DNA of 64,000 nt from an uncultured Oscillospiraceae bacterium (GCA_900539195.1 UQBC01000008.1:17647-81646); one strand, 5' to 3'; positions 27,496 through 36,598 are shown, counted from the first letter of the stretch. Numbers and translations: made by a program. The notes: generated by a model not told the origin, from the letters alone.

Positions 27496-28257
27496 TCAGA
27501 CGTATTCACCGCCGATTCCTCTCACTCTGACAAGACCCGAGTTGACTGTAAATTCACCGTTCTCGTTCTCGCAGATAAGACAGCCGTCAGGGGCGATAGC
27601 CTTAGCAAACGCAGTTGTTTCTGTATTGTTCTGCACCAGTTTCACTGTTTTTCCGAGCGTTACGCATCTTTGCGAATACTCGTCTATAACTGTAGAAAAA
27701 TCCTCGTCAATGAGCCGTGTCAGCTCTTCGACTATATACTCCGCCGCAAGCATTTTATCGTATTTATTGCCCGTCAGCGTGTAAAGGGACGCCGCATTCA
27801 CAAGACCGCTTTTTTCAAAAAAATCCGCATCCTGATTTACGTTCAGCCCCATTCCGCAGATGACATTGTTGTAAATTGCTCCGTCACAGGAACTTTTTAA
27901 CGTGCTTTCGCATAAAATACCACATACCTTGCGTTCAGAGCAGATTATGTCGTTTGTCCACTTTATGCCTGCTTTGATACCGCTCAGCCGTTCGATAGCA
28001 TGGCAAACCGCTACCGCACATATAACCGTAAGGTCGTGAGCGTTATCCGGTGCCTTTATAAGAATGGAAACAGGGAGCATATCACGGGTAGCAAGCCATG
28101 TGTTGCCAATCCTGCCCTTACCGCAGCTTTGCAGGTCTGCTGTCACTACCGTTCTGTCGGGAAGCTCGTTTGCGTGTTCCTTAAGATAGGTGTTAGTTGA
28201 CGGTAAGGTGTCAAACGTCAATAAAGGACAGCCGGCTATATTACTGCTTATCTGCAT
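27496..28257 (-). CDS. birA: Biotin--[acetyl-CoA carboxylase] ligase, short form
   Basis: Activates biotin to biotinyl-AMP and attaches it to biotin carboxyl carrier proteins. The biotin-loop motif appears as CGKGRIGNTW (residues 45-54). KWTND (residues 99-103) stands for the usual KWPND, with Thr replacing Pro. GMGLNVNQ follows. Length 253 with no N-terminal winged helix means it is a group I enzyme without repressor function. ATG at 28257 overlaps the end of the upstream phosphoesterase by 17 bases and lacks a strong ribosome-binding site, implying translational coupling. Confidence 0.92.
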   Translation of the reverse strand: MQISSNIAGCPLLTFDTLPSTNTYLKEHANELPDRTVVTADLQSCGKGRIGNTWLATRDMLPVSILIKAPDNAHDLTVICAVAVCHAIERLSGIKAGIKWTNDIICSERKVCGILCESTLKSSCDGAIYNNVICGMGLNVNQDADFFEKSGLVNAASLYTLTGNKYDKMLAAEYIVEELTRLIDEDFSTVIDEYSQRCVTLGKTVKLVQNNTETTAFAKAIAPDGCLICENENGEFTVNSGLVRVRGIGGEYV

Positions 28258-28738
28258 GGTAATCAAGCGCAACTATGTTCATTGTGATTTTCTTGTTATC
28301 ATCTATAGTGATTATACCGTATGACGGCGGACGTTTATCTCTCGGAGAATCAATGCTTCCGGGATTCATAACGTATATACCATCGATAAGCTCGGTACGG
28401 TAAAGGTGAGTATGACCGTAAAGTGCTATCTTACAGCCATTCTGCTTGGCAACAGAGATAAGCGTATCAAGACCCTGATGCACATGATGCTCGTGACCGT
28501 GCACGCAAAGTATCTTGATACCCTTTGCATTTGCGATCCTTATCGTTTTGTTATCGGCAAAGTCACAGTTGCCTTTTACGAATAAAAAGCTCTTTTCGGG
28601 ATGAAGATTCCTTACATCGTTGAATTCGTGTTCGCCGTCACCCAGATGTATAAATGCATCGGCGTCAAGATTATTCTCAACCACCGAATTCAGCTTATGA
28701 AATTCCTTGTGAGAATCGGATACTACTACAATTTTCAT
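28241..28738 (-). CDS. YfcE/MJ0936-family metallophosphoesterase
   Basis: A 165-residue calcineurin-like phosphodiesterase. Metal ligands are visible in order: VVSDSHKE (start), HLGDGEHE, VKGNCDFAD, VHGHEHHVHQG and YGHTHLYR. The family hydrolyses phosphodiesters of unknown physiological identity. ATG at 28738 is chosen because AAAGGAT lies 7 bases upstream; the longer frame to 28867 would include promoter sequence. It is first in the operon with birA. Confidence 0.88.
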   Translation of the reverse strand: MKIVVVSDSHKEFHKLNSVVENNLDADAFIHLGDGEHEFNDVRNLHPEKSFLFVKGNCDFADNKTIRIANAKGIKILCVHGHEHHVHQGLDTLISVAKQNGCKIALYGHTHLYRTELIDGIYVMNPGSIDSPRDKRPPSYGIITIDDNKKITMNIVALDYHADKQ

Positions 28739-28793
28739 AATTTCTATCCTTTCAGTCGGGTAAGCCAACAGGCTTAAATATGCCCATAGAGTA

Positions 28794-28799
28794 ATTATA
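28794..28799 (-). promoter_or_regulatory. -10 element of the phosphoesterase-birA operon
   Basis: Perfect TATAAT on the minus strand about 55 bases before the start codon. No convincing -35 was found at 17 bases, so the assignment is tentative. Confidence 0.45.
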
Positions 28800-28880
28800 A
28801 CACATAAAAAGGAAAAAGAAAAGATTAGTACCCGTATTTTTAGAAATTCTACACAAAACAAAAACAACCTTTTGTATATT

Positions 28881-28929
28881 TTTACAAAAAAACATGAACT
28901 GAATATAACGGGAATATTGCGTTCCCGTT
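28881..28929 (+). promoter_or_regulatory. Promoter plus operator-like inverted repeat
   Basis: TTTACA at 28881-28886 and TATAAC at 28904-28909 with a 17-base spacer. An inverted repeat AACGGGAA-tattgcg-TTCCCGTT (28907-28929) overlaps the end of the -10 and the expected transcription start. This is the usual position for a repressor site. The next genes form the small-protein cassette. Confidence 0.6.
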
Positions 28930-28954
28930 GACAATATAATTTCAGGAGGCAGTT

Positions 28955-29182
28955 ATGAGTAACAATGTTGATTCAATGCTTGAGGCAGTCAGCAAAAAGC
29001 TTGGCATTACACCTCAGCGCCTTAAAGAGGCTATGCAGAAAGGCGACCTTTCGATTGCACTTGAAAATATGCCCGAAAAGGACGCTAAGAAATTGAAAAG
29101 TATTCTCGGAAATCCGGAAATGATCAAGAAGATGATGAATTCAGCTAAAGCACAGGAACTGAAAAAATCAATGAATAAGTAG
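28955..29182 (+). CDS. Small helical protein, unknown function
   Basis: A 75-residue, lysine- and methionine-rich protein, predicted to be all helical, without membrane segment or signal. Its pattern (SMLEAVSKKLGITPQRLKEA, then MPEKDAKKLKSILGNPEM) consists of short amphipathic helices. I recall similar small proteins in many clostridial genomes but cannot give a function. CAGGAGGC precedes the ATG, so it is clearly translated. It is the first of four short genes with tight spacing. Confidence 0.75.
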   Translation: MSNNVDSMLEAVSKKLGITPQRLKEAMQKGDLSIALENMPEKDAKKLKSILGNPEMIKKMMNSAKAQELKKSMNK

Positions 29183-29202
29183 CAATGAACGGAGGGCGGC
29201 GT

Positions 29203-29541
29203 ATGAGCGAAATGGAAGATTTACTTAAGGCTATGCTGTCCGACAACAAAAACGAAGAGCAAAAAGACAGCGATACTTCAGCAGAAAACAAAGAAAATTC
29301 CACCGACAACGAAAACAATGATGATATTTTCGGCGGAATAAACATAGATATGTTTATGAAAATAGGCGAGATAATGTCAAAGATGAGCGAGCAGGACAAG
29401 AACACCGAGCTTCTACTTGCGCTCAAGCCTCACCTGCGTGACGAAAATCAGGCAAAGATCGACACCGCAGTAAAGCTATTCAGGCTTATCTCTCTGCTGC
29501 CGTATCTCAAAGACAGCGGTCTGTTTGAAAACCTGTTATGA
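29203..29541 (+). CDS. Small acidic protein with helical C-terminus, unknown function
   Basis: 112 residues from the ATG at 29203, selected because GGAGGG lies 6 bases upstream; an ATG at 29185 precedes that site. The middle is low-complexity Asn/Glu/Asp/Ser. The C-terminal helical part contains ELLLALKPHLRDENQAKI and LFRLISLLPYL. It starts 20 bp after the 75-residue gene and is probably functionally linked to it. No enzymatic motif is seen. Confidence 0.75.
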   Translation: MSEMEDLLKAMLSDNKNEEQKDSDTSAENKENSTDNENNDDIFGGINIDMFMKIGEIMSKMSEQDKNTELLLALKPHLRDENQAKIDTAVKLFRLISLLPYLKDSGLFENLL

Positions 29542-29555
29542 AAAGGAGTTACATT

Positions 29556-30311
29556 ATGGAGTGGAACAGCATAAAAATGTCAAAGGCGGAATTTGAACGT
29601 TTGCAGAAAGAATACACAGCCGCCGCCATTAAAACCGCAGAAAAAGCAAAGCGCTCTGCTATCAGTAAGGAAACACCCGTTGCAACTCAGCAACCCGCAC
29701 CGACAGTCGGGATAATCTATGAGGCTTCAAGCACCATAGCGGAAGCTACTGAAGAAAATGCGGCAGAAACGGAATCTGTCATAAATGAAATCGCCGATGT
29801 TTCCGAGCCGGTCGTGAACAAGGCGGAGAAAATCGCTATATCACCGGAAAGCAATGATATCGAAATTTCAGCCGAAGCGACAGAAAATGATACGGAAGAA
29901 ATTTCAGCCGAACCTGAACCTGAAGCACTGGAAAATAATGAAAATGCGGAATTCAATGAACATAATACCGAAATGCCGCAGGATACATCGGATATTCGGC
30001 AGGAAGATAAAAATTGCGATACCGACAGTTCCGACAACAGCATCAATGAATGTGACACGGCAGAAGAACATACCGATGAAGAAATACTTGACAGTTTTGC
30101 AAGTGTGTTTATGAGTGAGGACGAAGCCGATAAAAAGGTTGAAAAGCTGTACAACGGCAAGCAGAAGAACTGTTCTCCCCCGAACTTCACTTCTGCCATA
30201 CATAACCATAACAAAAATATGAGCAACAGTAAAAAGCCCTGCGGATGTGAGCACTGCCGCTGTCAGAGCGGCAATCGTATGCAGGAGAAAGGCGGGCAAA
30301 ATCCAGACTGA
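29556..30311 (+). CDS. Glu-rich protein with C-terminal cysteine cluster, unknown
   Basis: 251 residues from the ATG at 29556 (AAAGGAG 7 bases upstream). The N-terminus is a basic amphipathic helix (KAEFERLQKEYTAAAIKTAE). The middle (about 60-180) is strongly acidic and disordered. The last 40 residues contain KKPCGCEHCRCQSGN, a CxCxxCxC cluster that could bind a metal. It starts 14 bp after the preceding gene. The function is unknown; the domain order suggests a scaffold or assembly protein. Confidence 0.7.
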   Translation: MEWNSIKMSKAEFERLQKEYTAAAIKTAEKAKRSAISKETPVATQQPAPTVGIIYEASSTIAEATEENAAETESVINEIADVSEPVVNKAEKIAISPESNDIEISAEATENDTEEISAEPEPEALENNENAEFNEHNTEMPQDTSDIRQEDKNCDTDSSDNSINECDTAEEHTDEEILDSFASVFMSEDEADKKVEKLYNGKQKNCSPPNFTSAIHNHNKNMSNSKKPCGCEHCRCQSGNRMQEKGGQNPD

Positions 30312-30332
30312 AATGCTGCCCGCAGTATCGAT

Positions 30333-30464
30333 ATGGACTTGATCGGCAAACTGATGAACGACGACGATCTGCTCAAGGTCGCCGCCGTTGCATTTATACT
30401 ATGGCGTGATAAAGCCGACTACAAGCTGCTGCTTGTATTGGCATACGTTTTTCTTTTAAAATAA
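30333..30464 (+). CDS. Very small hydrophobic protein (43 aa), unknown
   Basis: The frame reads MDLIGKLMNDDDLLKVAAVA followed by FILWRDKADYKLLLVLAYVF and LLK. It has two hydrophobic segments separated by WRDKADYK, so it is a likely two-pass membrane miniprotein. There is no obvious ribosome-binding site. It starts 21 bases after the cysteine-cluster gene and ends just before the next promoter, so it fits as the last gene of the cassette. The regular hydrophobic pattern and coding-like composition argue against chance. Confidence 0.5.
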   Translation: MDLIGKLMNDDDLLKVAAVAFILWRDKADYKLLLVLAYVFLLK

Positions 30465-30467
30465 ACC

Positions 30468-30496
30468 TTGCATTTTCCTGTCTGTCAGTATATAAT
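30468..30496 (+). promoter_or_regulatory. Sigma-A promoter for the GH13 gene
   Basis: TTGCAT at 30468-30473 and TATAAT at 30491-30496, spacer 17, 38 bases before the GH13 start codon. Confidence 0.75.
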
Positions 30497-30533
30497 AACC
30501 TTATAAACGGCTTTGCCGCAATGGAGGTAAATT

Positions 30534-32072
30534 ATGGCTAAGTGGCTGGAAAATGCAATTTTTTATGAGATATATCCTCAGTCATTCAATGATACTAACG
30601 GCGATGGTATCGGAGATTTTCAGGGTATAATCGAAAAGCTGGACTATATCAAGGAAACGGGCTTCAACGCAATATGGATGAATCCCTGCTTTGATTCGCC
30701 CTTCGGTGATGCGGGCTATGACGTAAGGGACTATAAAAAAGCCGCCGCAAGATATGGAACAAACGATGATTTAAAGCGACTTTTCGATGAGTGCCATAAG
30801 CGTGGGATGCACATTCTTCTCGACCTTGTACCCGGTCATACTTCGGTAGAACACGAATGGTTCAAAAAGTCGATGCTCCCCGAAAGCAACGAGTATACCG
30901 ACAGATACATCTGGACAAGCAATATCTGGGAACAACCGGAGGGTCTCAACTGTATAAGAGGCATATCGGATCGTGACGGCAGTGCCGCTGTCAACTTCTT
31001 CTCATCTCAGCCTGCGCTGAACTACGGCTATGCCGAGCCTAAGTACGCTTACCAGCAAAAGCCTACAGATCCCGGACCTATGGCAACAAGAGCCGCAATC
31101 AAGGACGTTATGAAGTTCTGGCTTGATATGGGCTGTGACGGCTTCAGAGTTGATATGGCAGGCTCTCTTGTAAAATGCGATCCTGAATACAAAGAAACAA
31201 TCAAGCTATGGCAGGATATAACGGGTTATCTTAAGAGCGAATATCCCGAAGCCGCTATGGTATCGGAGTGGGGCGAGCCTCAATATTCGCTGCAAGGCGG
31301 CTTTGATATGGACTTCTTACTGCACTTTGGTCCTGAGGGCTACAACTCAATGTTCAGATGTGCAGAGCCGTTCTTTTCAAAGAGAGGCAAGGGTACTCCC
31401 GCAATCTTTGCCGAGCAGTACAAGGGTTATCACGAAAAGGCAACGACAGGCGGCGGACTTATCTGCATTCCGTCAGGCAATCACGATATGGACAGACTTG
31501 CAAGAGGCAGGGATGAGGACGAGCTGAAATGCTGTTTTGCTTTCCTTCTCACAATGCCCGGCGCACCGTTTGTATACTACGGCGATGAGATAGGCTTACG
31601 CTATGTCGAGGGTCTTGTATCGGTAGAGGGCGGCTATAACCGCACCGGCTCAAGAAGTCCTATGCAGTGGGACAGCACCGCAAATGACGGATTTTCAACT
31701 GCGGACAAGTCACAGCTTTATATAAAGCAGGATGACGCACCCGACAGACCTACTGTCGAAAAGCAGATGCTCGATGACAAATCACTTTACAATGAGGTAA
31801 AAAAGCTGATAAAAGTCAGAAACGATAATCCCGCTCTTCACAATCTCTCTGCGTTTGAGTTTATAAGTAGCGAGGGATATCCGCTTGTATACAAGAGATA
31901 TTGCGACAGCCAGACGGTTTATGTGTTTATCAACCCATCAGATAAGGCCGTAACTGTCAATGCAGATTATGCAAAGGGCGGAAAGGCAATTTACACGCTC
32001 GGCGAAAACGGCTCTGTAAAGGCAGATACAGTTACCGTTCCCGCAAGCGGTGCAATTTTTGTTGAGGTATAA
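30534..32072 (+). CDS. GH13-family alpha-glucosidase/amylase, cytoplasmic
   Basis: 512-residue alpha-amylase-family enzyme without a signal peptide, so intracellular. The (beta/alpha)8 barrel starts at FYEIYPQSFNDTNGDGIGD. Catalytic residues are Asp207 (GFRVDMA), Glu245 (VSEWGE) and Asp318 (GNHDMDR). The sequence is closest in feel to oligosaccharide hydrolases of the oligo-1,6-glucosidase/trehalose synthase group. The exact substrate is not determined. GGAGG precedes the ATG. It has its own promoter and a strong terminator and no transporter next to it. Confidence 0.88.
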   Translation: MAKWLENAIFYEIYPQSFNDTNGDGIGDFQGIIEKLDYIKETGFNAIWMNPCFDSPFGDAGYDVRDYKKAAARYGTNDDLKRLFDECHKRGMHILLDLVPGHTSVEHEWFKKSMLPESNEYTDRYIWTSNIWEQPEGLNCIRGISDRDGSAAVNFFSSQPALNYGYAEPKYAYQQKPTDPGPMATRAAIKDVMKFWLDMGCDGFRVDMAGSLVKCDPEYKETIKLWQDITGYLKSEYPEAAMVSEWGEPQYSLQGGFDMDFLLHFGPEGYNSMFRCAEPFFSKRGKGTPAIFAEQYKGYHEKATTGGGLICIPSGNHDMDRLARGRDEDELKCCFAFLLTMPGAPFVYYGDEIGLRYVEGLVSVEGGYNRTGSRSPMQWDSTANDGFSTADKSQLYIKQDDAPDRPTVEKQMLDDKSLYNEVKKLIKVRNDNPALHNLSAFEFISSEGYPLVYKRYCDSQTVYVFINPSDKAVTVNADYAKGGKAIYTLGENGSVKADTVTVPASGAIFVEV

Positions 32073-32090
32073 TTAATCAGATATAAATGC

Positions 32091-32134
32091 AAAGCCGCAC
32101 AGATAGGATGACCTTTCTGTGCGGCTTTAATTTA
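32091..32134. terminator. Bidirectional terminator between GH13 and the V-ATPase operon
   Basis: Perfect 13-bp stem AAAGCCGCACAGA against TCTGTGCGGCTTT with a 12-base loop. A-rich and T-rich flanks on both sides serve the two convergent transcripts. Confidence 0.88.
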
Positions 32135-32785
32135 TTCGGTTTTTGCCTGTTCTTTTTTCTTCTGCGCCTGCTCTTTCTTTATCTTGGTACTCTTGATAAC
32201 CTTCTGACGTGAGAATTCCTCACGTTCCTTTTCTTCAAGAGAGTTTGAGATAAATCTGACCTGTGCCTCGTACTTCGGAATAATTATATTTTTCAGTGCG
32301 TTGGCACGTTTCTGCGTCTTTTTTATAGCAACGGCGAGCCTGTATATACTGTTTTCAATCTCGGCGAGTACGACTGTCAGCTTTTTTGTTTCATTGAAGC
32401 AGATATAAGCATTGTCAAGATATGAATTTGTCATCGCAATATCATACTGCGGAACTATAGGCTTATCTGGAAGCTCAACTGTAGGAAGCTCAACGCCCAT
32501 AACGCTTCTGAACGATATTTTAAGGTCGGTTTCTTCCGGTACGAACTGCGTCAGCGTTGATACCGAACCCAGCGTAATGTTAGCCTTCTGTAAGGCGGCA
32601 TAAGCCTTCTCGTAAGTCTGTTCGATATTTCCTCGCACCAGCTTTGATTTATCGGTCAGCGCCACCATTTCTCTTATCAGAACGTTACGCTTTCTGTCCA
32701 TAAGCTCAAAGCCCTGCTTTGCCTGCTGTAAGGAACGTTTAGCCTTGATAAGATTGCCTTTGGTCGGGAAAACCTGTTCAGCCAT
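32132..32785 (-). CDS. ntpD: V-type ATP synthase subunit D
   Basis: Central-stalk coiled-coil subunit of 217 residues, linking the catalytic A3B3 head to the rotor. The N-terminal PTKGNLIKAKRSLQQAKQGF and the C-terminal helix RRANALKN-like segment (KKTQKRANALKNIIIPKYEA) are family hallmarks. A Lys-rich tail follows. GGCAGGTGAG precedes the ATG. It is the last gene of the nine-gene operon, after A and B, the usual terminal order in Firmicutes. Confidence 0.95.
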   Translation of the reverse strand: MAEQVFPTKGNLIKAKRSLQQAKQGFELMDRKRNVLIREMVALTDKSKLVRGNIEQTYEKAYAALQKANITLGSVSTLTQFVPEETDLKISFRSVMGVELPTVELPDKPIVPQYDIAMTNSYLDNAYICFNETKKLTVVLAEIENSIYRLAVAIKKTQKRANALKNIIIPKYEAQVRFISNSLEEKEREEFSRQKVIKSTKIKKEQAQKKKEQAKTE

Positions 32786-32813
32786 ACACTCACCTGCCTT
32801 TCATAAGTAACTG

Positions 32814-34205
32814 TTATACAAATCTCTTTGCGTTTTCAGGATGGTAATGTTCTTTTATGAGCTGTTCATTTACACGGTCAAGCTCACTTGCGGGAAGAAG
32901 CGAAAGCAGATCCCACGCAAGATCCAGCGTTTCGTCCATAGAACGGTTCTCATCGAAGCCCTGATTGAGAAAGTACTTTTCAAACATCGTGCCGAACTTC
33001 ATAATTGCCTTATCAGATGCGGAAAGCTCGTCTTCACCGATAACCGACGCAAGGGCTCTTGCGTCCTGCACTTTTGCATAGCAAGCAAAAAGCTGGTTTG
33101 AAACATCGGCGTGATCCGCTCTTGTGTACTGTTCTCCTATGCCGTCCTTCATAAGACGTGACAGCGAAAGCAATACGGAAAGTCCGGGATAAATTCCTGT
33201 CTGGTCAAGATTTCTGTCAAACACTATCTGACCCTCAGTGATATATGCCGTAAGGTCGGGGATAGGGTGCGTAATATCATCGTTAGGCATTGTAAGTATC
33301 GGTATCTGCGTAACAGAGCCTGTACTGCCCTCTACTACGCCTGCTCTTTCATACATAGAGGCAAGGTCGGAATAAAGATAACCGGGATAACCCTTTCTTC
33401 CGGGAATCTCTCCCTTTGATGAAGAGAACTCACGAAGAGCCTCACAGTATGAGGTAAGATCGGTCATGATAACGAGTATGTGCATATTCTTCTCAAACGC
33501 AAGATATTCCGCCACAGTAAGCGCACATCTGGGTGTCAGGATACGCTCTATGATAGGATCGTTCGAGAGATTAAGGAACATACAAACACGCTGTATAACG
33601 CCGGTTTCCTCAAAGGAACGTCTGAAATACTCCGCAACGTCATTCTGAACGCCCATTGCGGCAAATACAACCGCAAAGTCCTTTCCCTCGCTGTCGGCAA
33701 TCTTAGCCTGCTTTACTATCTGCACCGCCAGCTTGTTATGCGACAGACCGGAGCCTGAGAATATAGGCAGTTTCTGACCTCTGATAAGCGTCATAAGTGC
33801 GTCTATTGAGGAAATACCCGTGTGTATATAGTTTCTGGGATATGAACGTGCAACAGGGTTCAATGCACGGCCGTTTATATCGCCGTATTTCTGCGGAAAG
33901 ACTTCGCCAAGTCCGTCAATCGGCTTGCCTGCACCGTTGAACGTTCTGCCGAGCATTTCGGTAGAAAGCGGAATCTCAAGCGGCTTTCCCGTAAAGCTGA
34001 TTTTTGTATTTGTGAGCGAGATGCCGTTTGTACCCTCAAACACCTGCAAGACGACTTTATCGCCCTGCATTTCAACGACACGGCCTAAACGCTTTGTGCC
34101 GTCCTCCAGCTTTATCTCTGCTATCTCATCATAAGAAACACCTTTGGCACCCTCAAGGCAGACAAGCGGTCCGTTTATTTCACTCAGTCCTGCATATTGA
34201 ATCAT
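32814..34205 (-). CDS. ntpB: V-type ATP synthase subunit B (non-catalytic)
   Basis: 463 residues. Non-catalytic nucleotide-binding subunit of the V1 head. The sequence starts MIQYAGLSEINGPLVCLEG. The P-loop position shows FSGSGLSHNKLAVQI instead of a real Walker A, as expected for B subunits. DLTSYCEALREFSSSKGEIP and TQIPILTMPNDDITHPIPDL are diagnostic. GGAG precedes the ATG. It lies 20 bp after subunit A and 28 bp before subunit D. Confidence 0.97.
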   Translation of the reverse strand: MIQYAGLSEINGPLVCLEGAKGVSYDEIAEIKLEDGTKRLGRVVEMQGDKVVLQVFEGTNGISLTNTKISFTGKPLEIPLSTEMLGRTFNGAGKPIDGLGEVFPQKYGDINGRALNPVARSYPRNYIHTGISSIDALMTLIRGQKLPIFSGSGLSHNKLAVQIVKQAKIADSEGKDFAVVFAAMGVQNDVAEYFRRSFEETGVIQRVCMFLNLSNDPIIERILTPRCALTVAEYLAFEKNMHILVIMTDLTSYCEALREFSSSKGEIPGRKGYPGYLYSDLASMYERAGVVEGSTGSVTQIPILTMPNDDITHPIPDLTAYITEGQIVFDRNLDQTGIYPGLSVLLSLSRLMKDGIGEQYTRADHADVSNQLFACYAKVQDARALASVIGEDELSASDKAIMKFGTMFEKYFLNQGFDENRSMDETLDLAWDLLSLLPASELDRVNEQLIKEHYHPENAKRFV

Positions 34206-34225
34206 AAAATAATCTCCTATCGGGT

Positions 34226-35968
34226 TTAATCATCGGCAAACTTGCTGTTTATCATATCAAAATATTCGTCAAACATTTCGAGCTTGTCGTTAGGTATATC
34301 GTACTTCATCTTTATCAGTTTATCGAAGAAACCGTATGAGATTATCTCCGATATCGGCTTACCGCCGTTTATAGCGTTCAGCGAGTTGTGATAAAGAAGT
34401 AAGATCGCTTTCATCATCAGCTTCTGCTTTTCAAGCGGAACGAATGTATCGTCCTTATGGAAAGCGTTCTGCTGTAAGAAGCCTACTCTTATAACACGGG
34501 CGATTTCTATTATCAGCTTCTGGTCGTCAGGCAGAACATCCGCACCAATCAGCTTTACAATCTCCATAAGGTTGTTCTCTTCAACCAGCAAGGTCGATAT
34601 TTCCTGTCTGTAGCGGCAGAATTCTTCGCCGACGTGTTCGTTGTAATACTCGGCTAAATCGTCGCTGTACTCCGAATAGCTCATATTCCAGTTGATAGCC
34701 GGATAGTGTCTTGCGTAGGCAAGATTCTTATCGAGCGCCCAGAAGCAACGGACGAAACGCTTTGTATTCTGCGTTACAGGCTCAGAGAAGTCCGATCCCT
34801 GCGGAGATACGGCGCCGATAATCGTAACACTGCCCTCTCTGCCGTTCATCGTTTCGACATAGCCTGCACGCTCGTAGAATTCGGAAAGTCTTGACGGAAG
34901 ATATGCCGGGAAGCCTTCTTCCGCAGGCATTTCTTCAAGTCGTCCGGAAATTTCACGCAATGCCTCCGCCCAGCGTGATGTTGAATCCGCCATTATAGCA
35001 ATATGATAACCCATATCACGATAATACTCGGCAAGCGTGATGCCGGTATAGATAGACGCTTCACGGGCGGCTACGGGCATATTTGAAGTATTCGCAATAA
35101 GCACCGTTCTGTCCGTCAGCGGACGGTTCGACTTCGGGTCGATAAGTTCAGAGAATTCCTCAAGTACCTGAGTCATCTCGTTTCCACGCTCACCGCAACC
35201 TATATACACGATAATATCCGCATCGCACCACTTTGCGAGCTGATGCTGAGTCATCGTCTTACCTGTACCGAAACCGCCGGGTATAGCGGCTGTACCACCC
35301 TTTGCAAGCGGTAACACGGTATCTACTATACGCTGTCCGGTAATAAGCGGCTTTGAGATCGGCAGACGCTTATTTATAGGTCTTGGCGTTCTGATAGGCC
35401 ACTTCTGTACAAGAGTAAGCTCCTGCACAGTTTCTTCGTCTATCCTGAGTTTTACTATCACATCGTTGACCTTATACTTGCCGTCAGGCGCAACATATTC
35501 TACTGTACCCTCAGTATAAGGAGGTACCATACATCTGTGTGTAATAAGCGGCGTTTCGGGACACTGCGCATATATATCTCCGCCGTGCAGTTTATCGCCG
35601 ACCTTTACAGTCACAGTGACATCAAATTCACGTTCTTCATCGAGTGCGGCTATTGCACTGCCCTCAGTAACATATACGCCGCTGAGGGCCGTCATAGCTT
35701 TAAGCGGACGCTGGATACCGTCATAAATATTGGATATTATACCGGGTCCGAGCGTTGCGCTCATAGGTGTTCCTGTAGGCTCTACGGGGTCGCCCGGCAT
35801 AAGTCCTGCCGTACCCTCGTAAACCTGAATCGTTGTCATTTCATCGGTTACGCCGATTACCTCTCCTATGAGCTTGCTCTTACCGACCATTACCATCTCA
35901 CGCATTGAGAACGATTTTGTATCCCTGACCTTTACAACGGGTCCGTTAATCGCATAAATACAGTTCAT
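34226..35968 (-). CDS. ntpA: V-type ATP synthase subunit A (catalytic)
   Basis: 580-residue catalytic subunit. Walker A is GGFGTGKTMTQHQLAKW and the catalytic region is VYIGCGERGNEMTQVLEEF. DSTSRWAEALREISGRLEEM and the A-specific insertion around residues 110-200 separate it from F-type beta subunits. GGGAGGAG precedes the ATG. It follows subunit E by 14 bp. The enzyme may work as an ATP-driven ion pump or as a synthase in an anaerobe; no F-type ATPase genes are seen in this window. Confidence 0.97.
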   Translation of the reverse strand: MNCIYAINGPVVKVRDTKSFSMREMVMVGKSKLIGEVIGVTDEMTTIQVYEGTAGLMPGDPVEPTGTPMSATLGPGIISNIYDGIQRPLKAMTALSGVYVTEGSAIAALDEEREFDVTVTVKVGDKLHGGDIYAQCPETPLITHRCMVPPYTEGTVEYVAPDGKYKVNDVIVKLRIDEETVQELTLVQKWPIRTPRPINKRLPISKPLITGQRIVDTVLPLAKGGTAAIPGGFGTGKTMTQHQLAKWCDADIIVYIGCGERGNEMTQVLEEFSELIDPKSNRPLTDRTVLIANTSNMPVAAREASIYTGITLAEYYRDMGYHIAIMADSTSRWAEALREISGRLEEMPAEEGFPAYLPSRLSEFYERAGYVETMNGREGSVTIIGAVSPQGSDFSEPVTQNTKRFVRCFWALDKNLAYARHYPAINWNMSYSEYSDDLAEYYNEHVGEEFCRYRQEISTLLVEENNLMEIVKLIGADVLPDDQKLIIEIARVIRVGFLQQNAFHKDDTFVPLEKQKLMMKAILLLYHNSLNAINGGKPISEIISYGFFDKLIKMKYDIPNDKLEMFDEYFDMINSKFADD

Positions 35969-35982
35969 TGCAACTCCTCCCG

Positions 35983-36576
35983 TTATAGTGACAGTTCGCC
36001 GTGACCTGCCACAAAAGCCTTTCGCTCCTGTTCTAAAGCAAGGTCAAGCGTATAGTCGATATATATATTTTCCGACGGATAGTAAACAGACAATCCGCCA
36101 AGCTCAATATTACGGTCAACAGCAACACCGATGCCGTATTTTTGCGCTATATCATCGGCAAGCCGTTTATCGTTTCTGCCGACATTTATCACGCAGTCTT
36201 TGCTGAAAGCCTGCTCTTTGTCTGCTTTTTCGGCAAGAGCGGTCATAAATCCGCTATATTTATCGCTCTTTGCAAATTCTTCAAGTTTATTCTTAATATC
36301 TTCAAACAAGCTGTCTACAAGCTCACATCTGTGCGCAAGCACCGACTTATGTGCGGCAAAGTCGCTCTTTGATAATTCCTTTGCGTAAAGAGTATGGGTC
36401 TTCTGCCTGTCGAGTGCAACCTCGTTTTCTTCACTGCGTCTGTACTGCTCTCTCGCCTGCTCTGTCAGCTCGTCAGCCTGCTGCTGTGCCTTGCTGATTA
36501 TTTCTTCCGCTTTTTTCTGAGCGTCGGAAAGAATTGAATTGCCCAGCTTTTCTATTCTGTCCTGAACTTCCGGCAT
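35983..36576 (-). CDS. ntpE: V-type ATP synthase subunit E (peripheral stalk)
   Basis: 197 residues. A long N-terminal helix (GNSILSDAQKKAEEIISKAQ onward) of peripheral-stalk type is followed by a small globular domain ending YTLDLALEQERKAFVAG. In rotary V-ATPases it pairs with the short coiled-coil G/H subunit, represented here by the first gene of the operon. GAAGGGAG precedes the ATG. It lies between F and A. Confidence 0.88.
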   Translation of the reverse strand: MPEVQDRIEKLGNSILSDAQKKAEEIISKAQQQADELTEQAREQYRRSEENEVALDRQKTHTLYAKELSKSDFAAHKSVLAHRCELVDSLFEDIKNKLEEFAKSDKYSGFMTALAEKADKEQAFSKDCVINVGRNDKRLADDIAQKYGIGVAVDRNIELGGLSVYYPSENIYIDYTLDLALEQERKAFVAGHGELSL

Positions 36577-36598
36577 ACAGCTGCTCCCTTCTGATTAA

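Noticed and set aside
28928..28940. TTGACA next to TATAAT before the 75-residue gene
   Set aside because: The two boxes are only one base apart and the start would fall inside the ribosome-binding site; the TTTACA/TATAAC pair upstream is better.
29717..30226. 169-residue minus-strand open frame, Ser-rich
   Set aside because: It is the antisense of the Glu/acidic-rich gene at 29556; complementary codons of Glu and Asp tracts give Ser/Phe-rich shadows.
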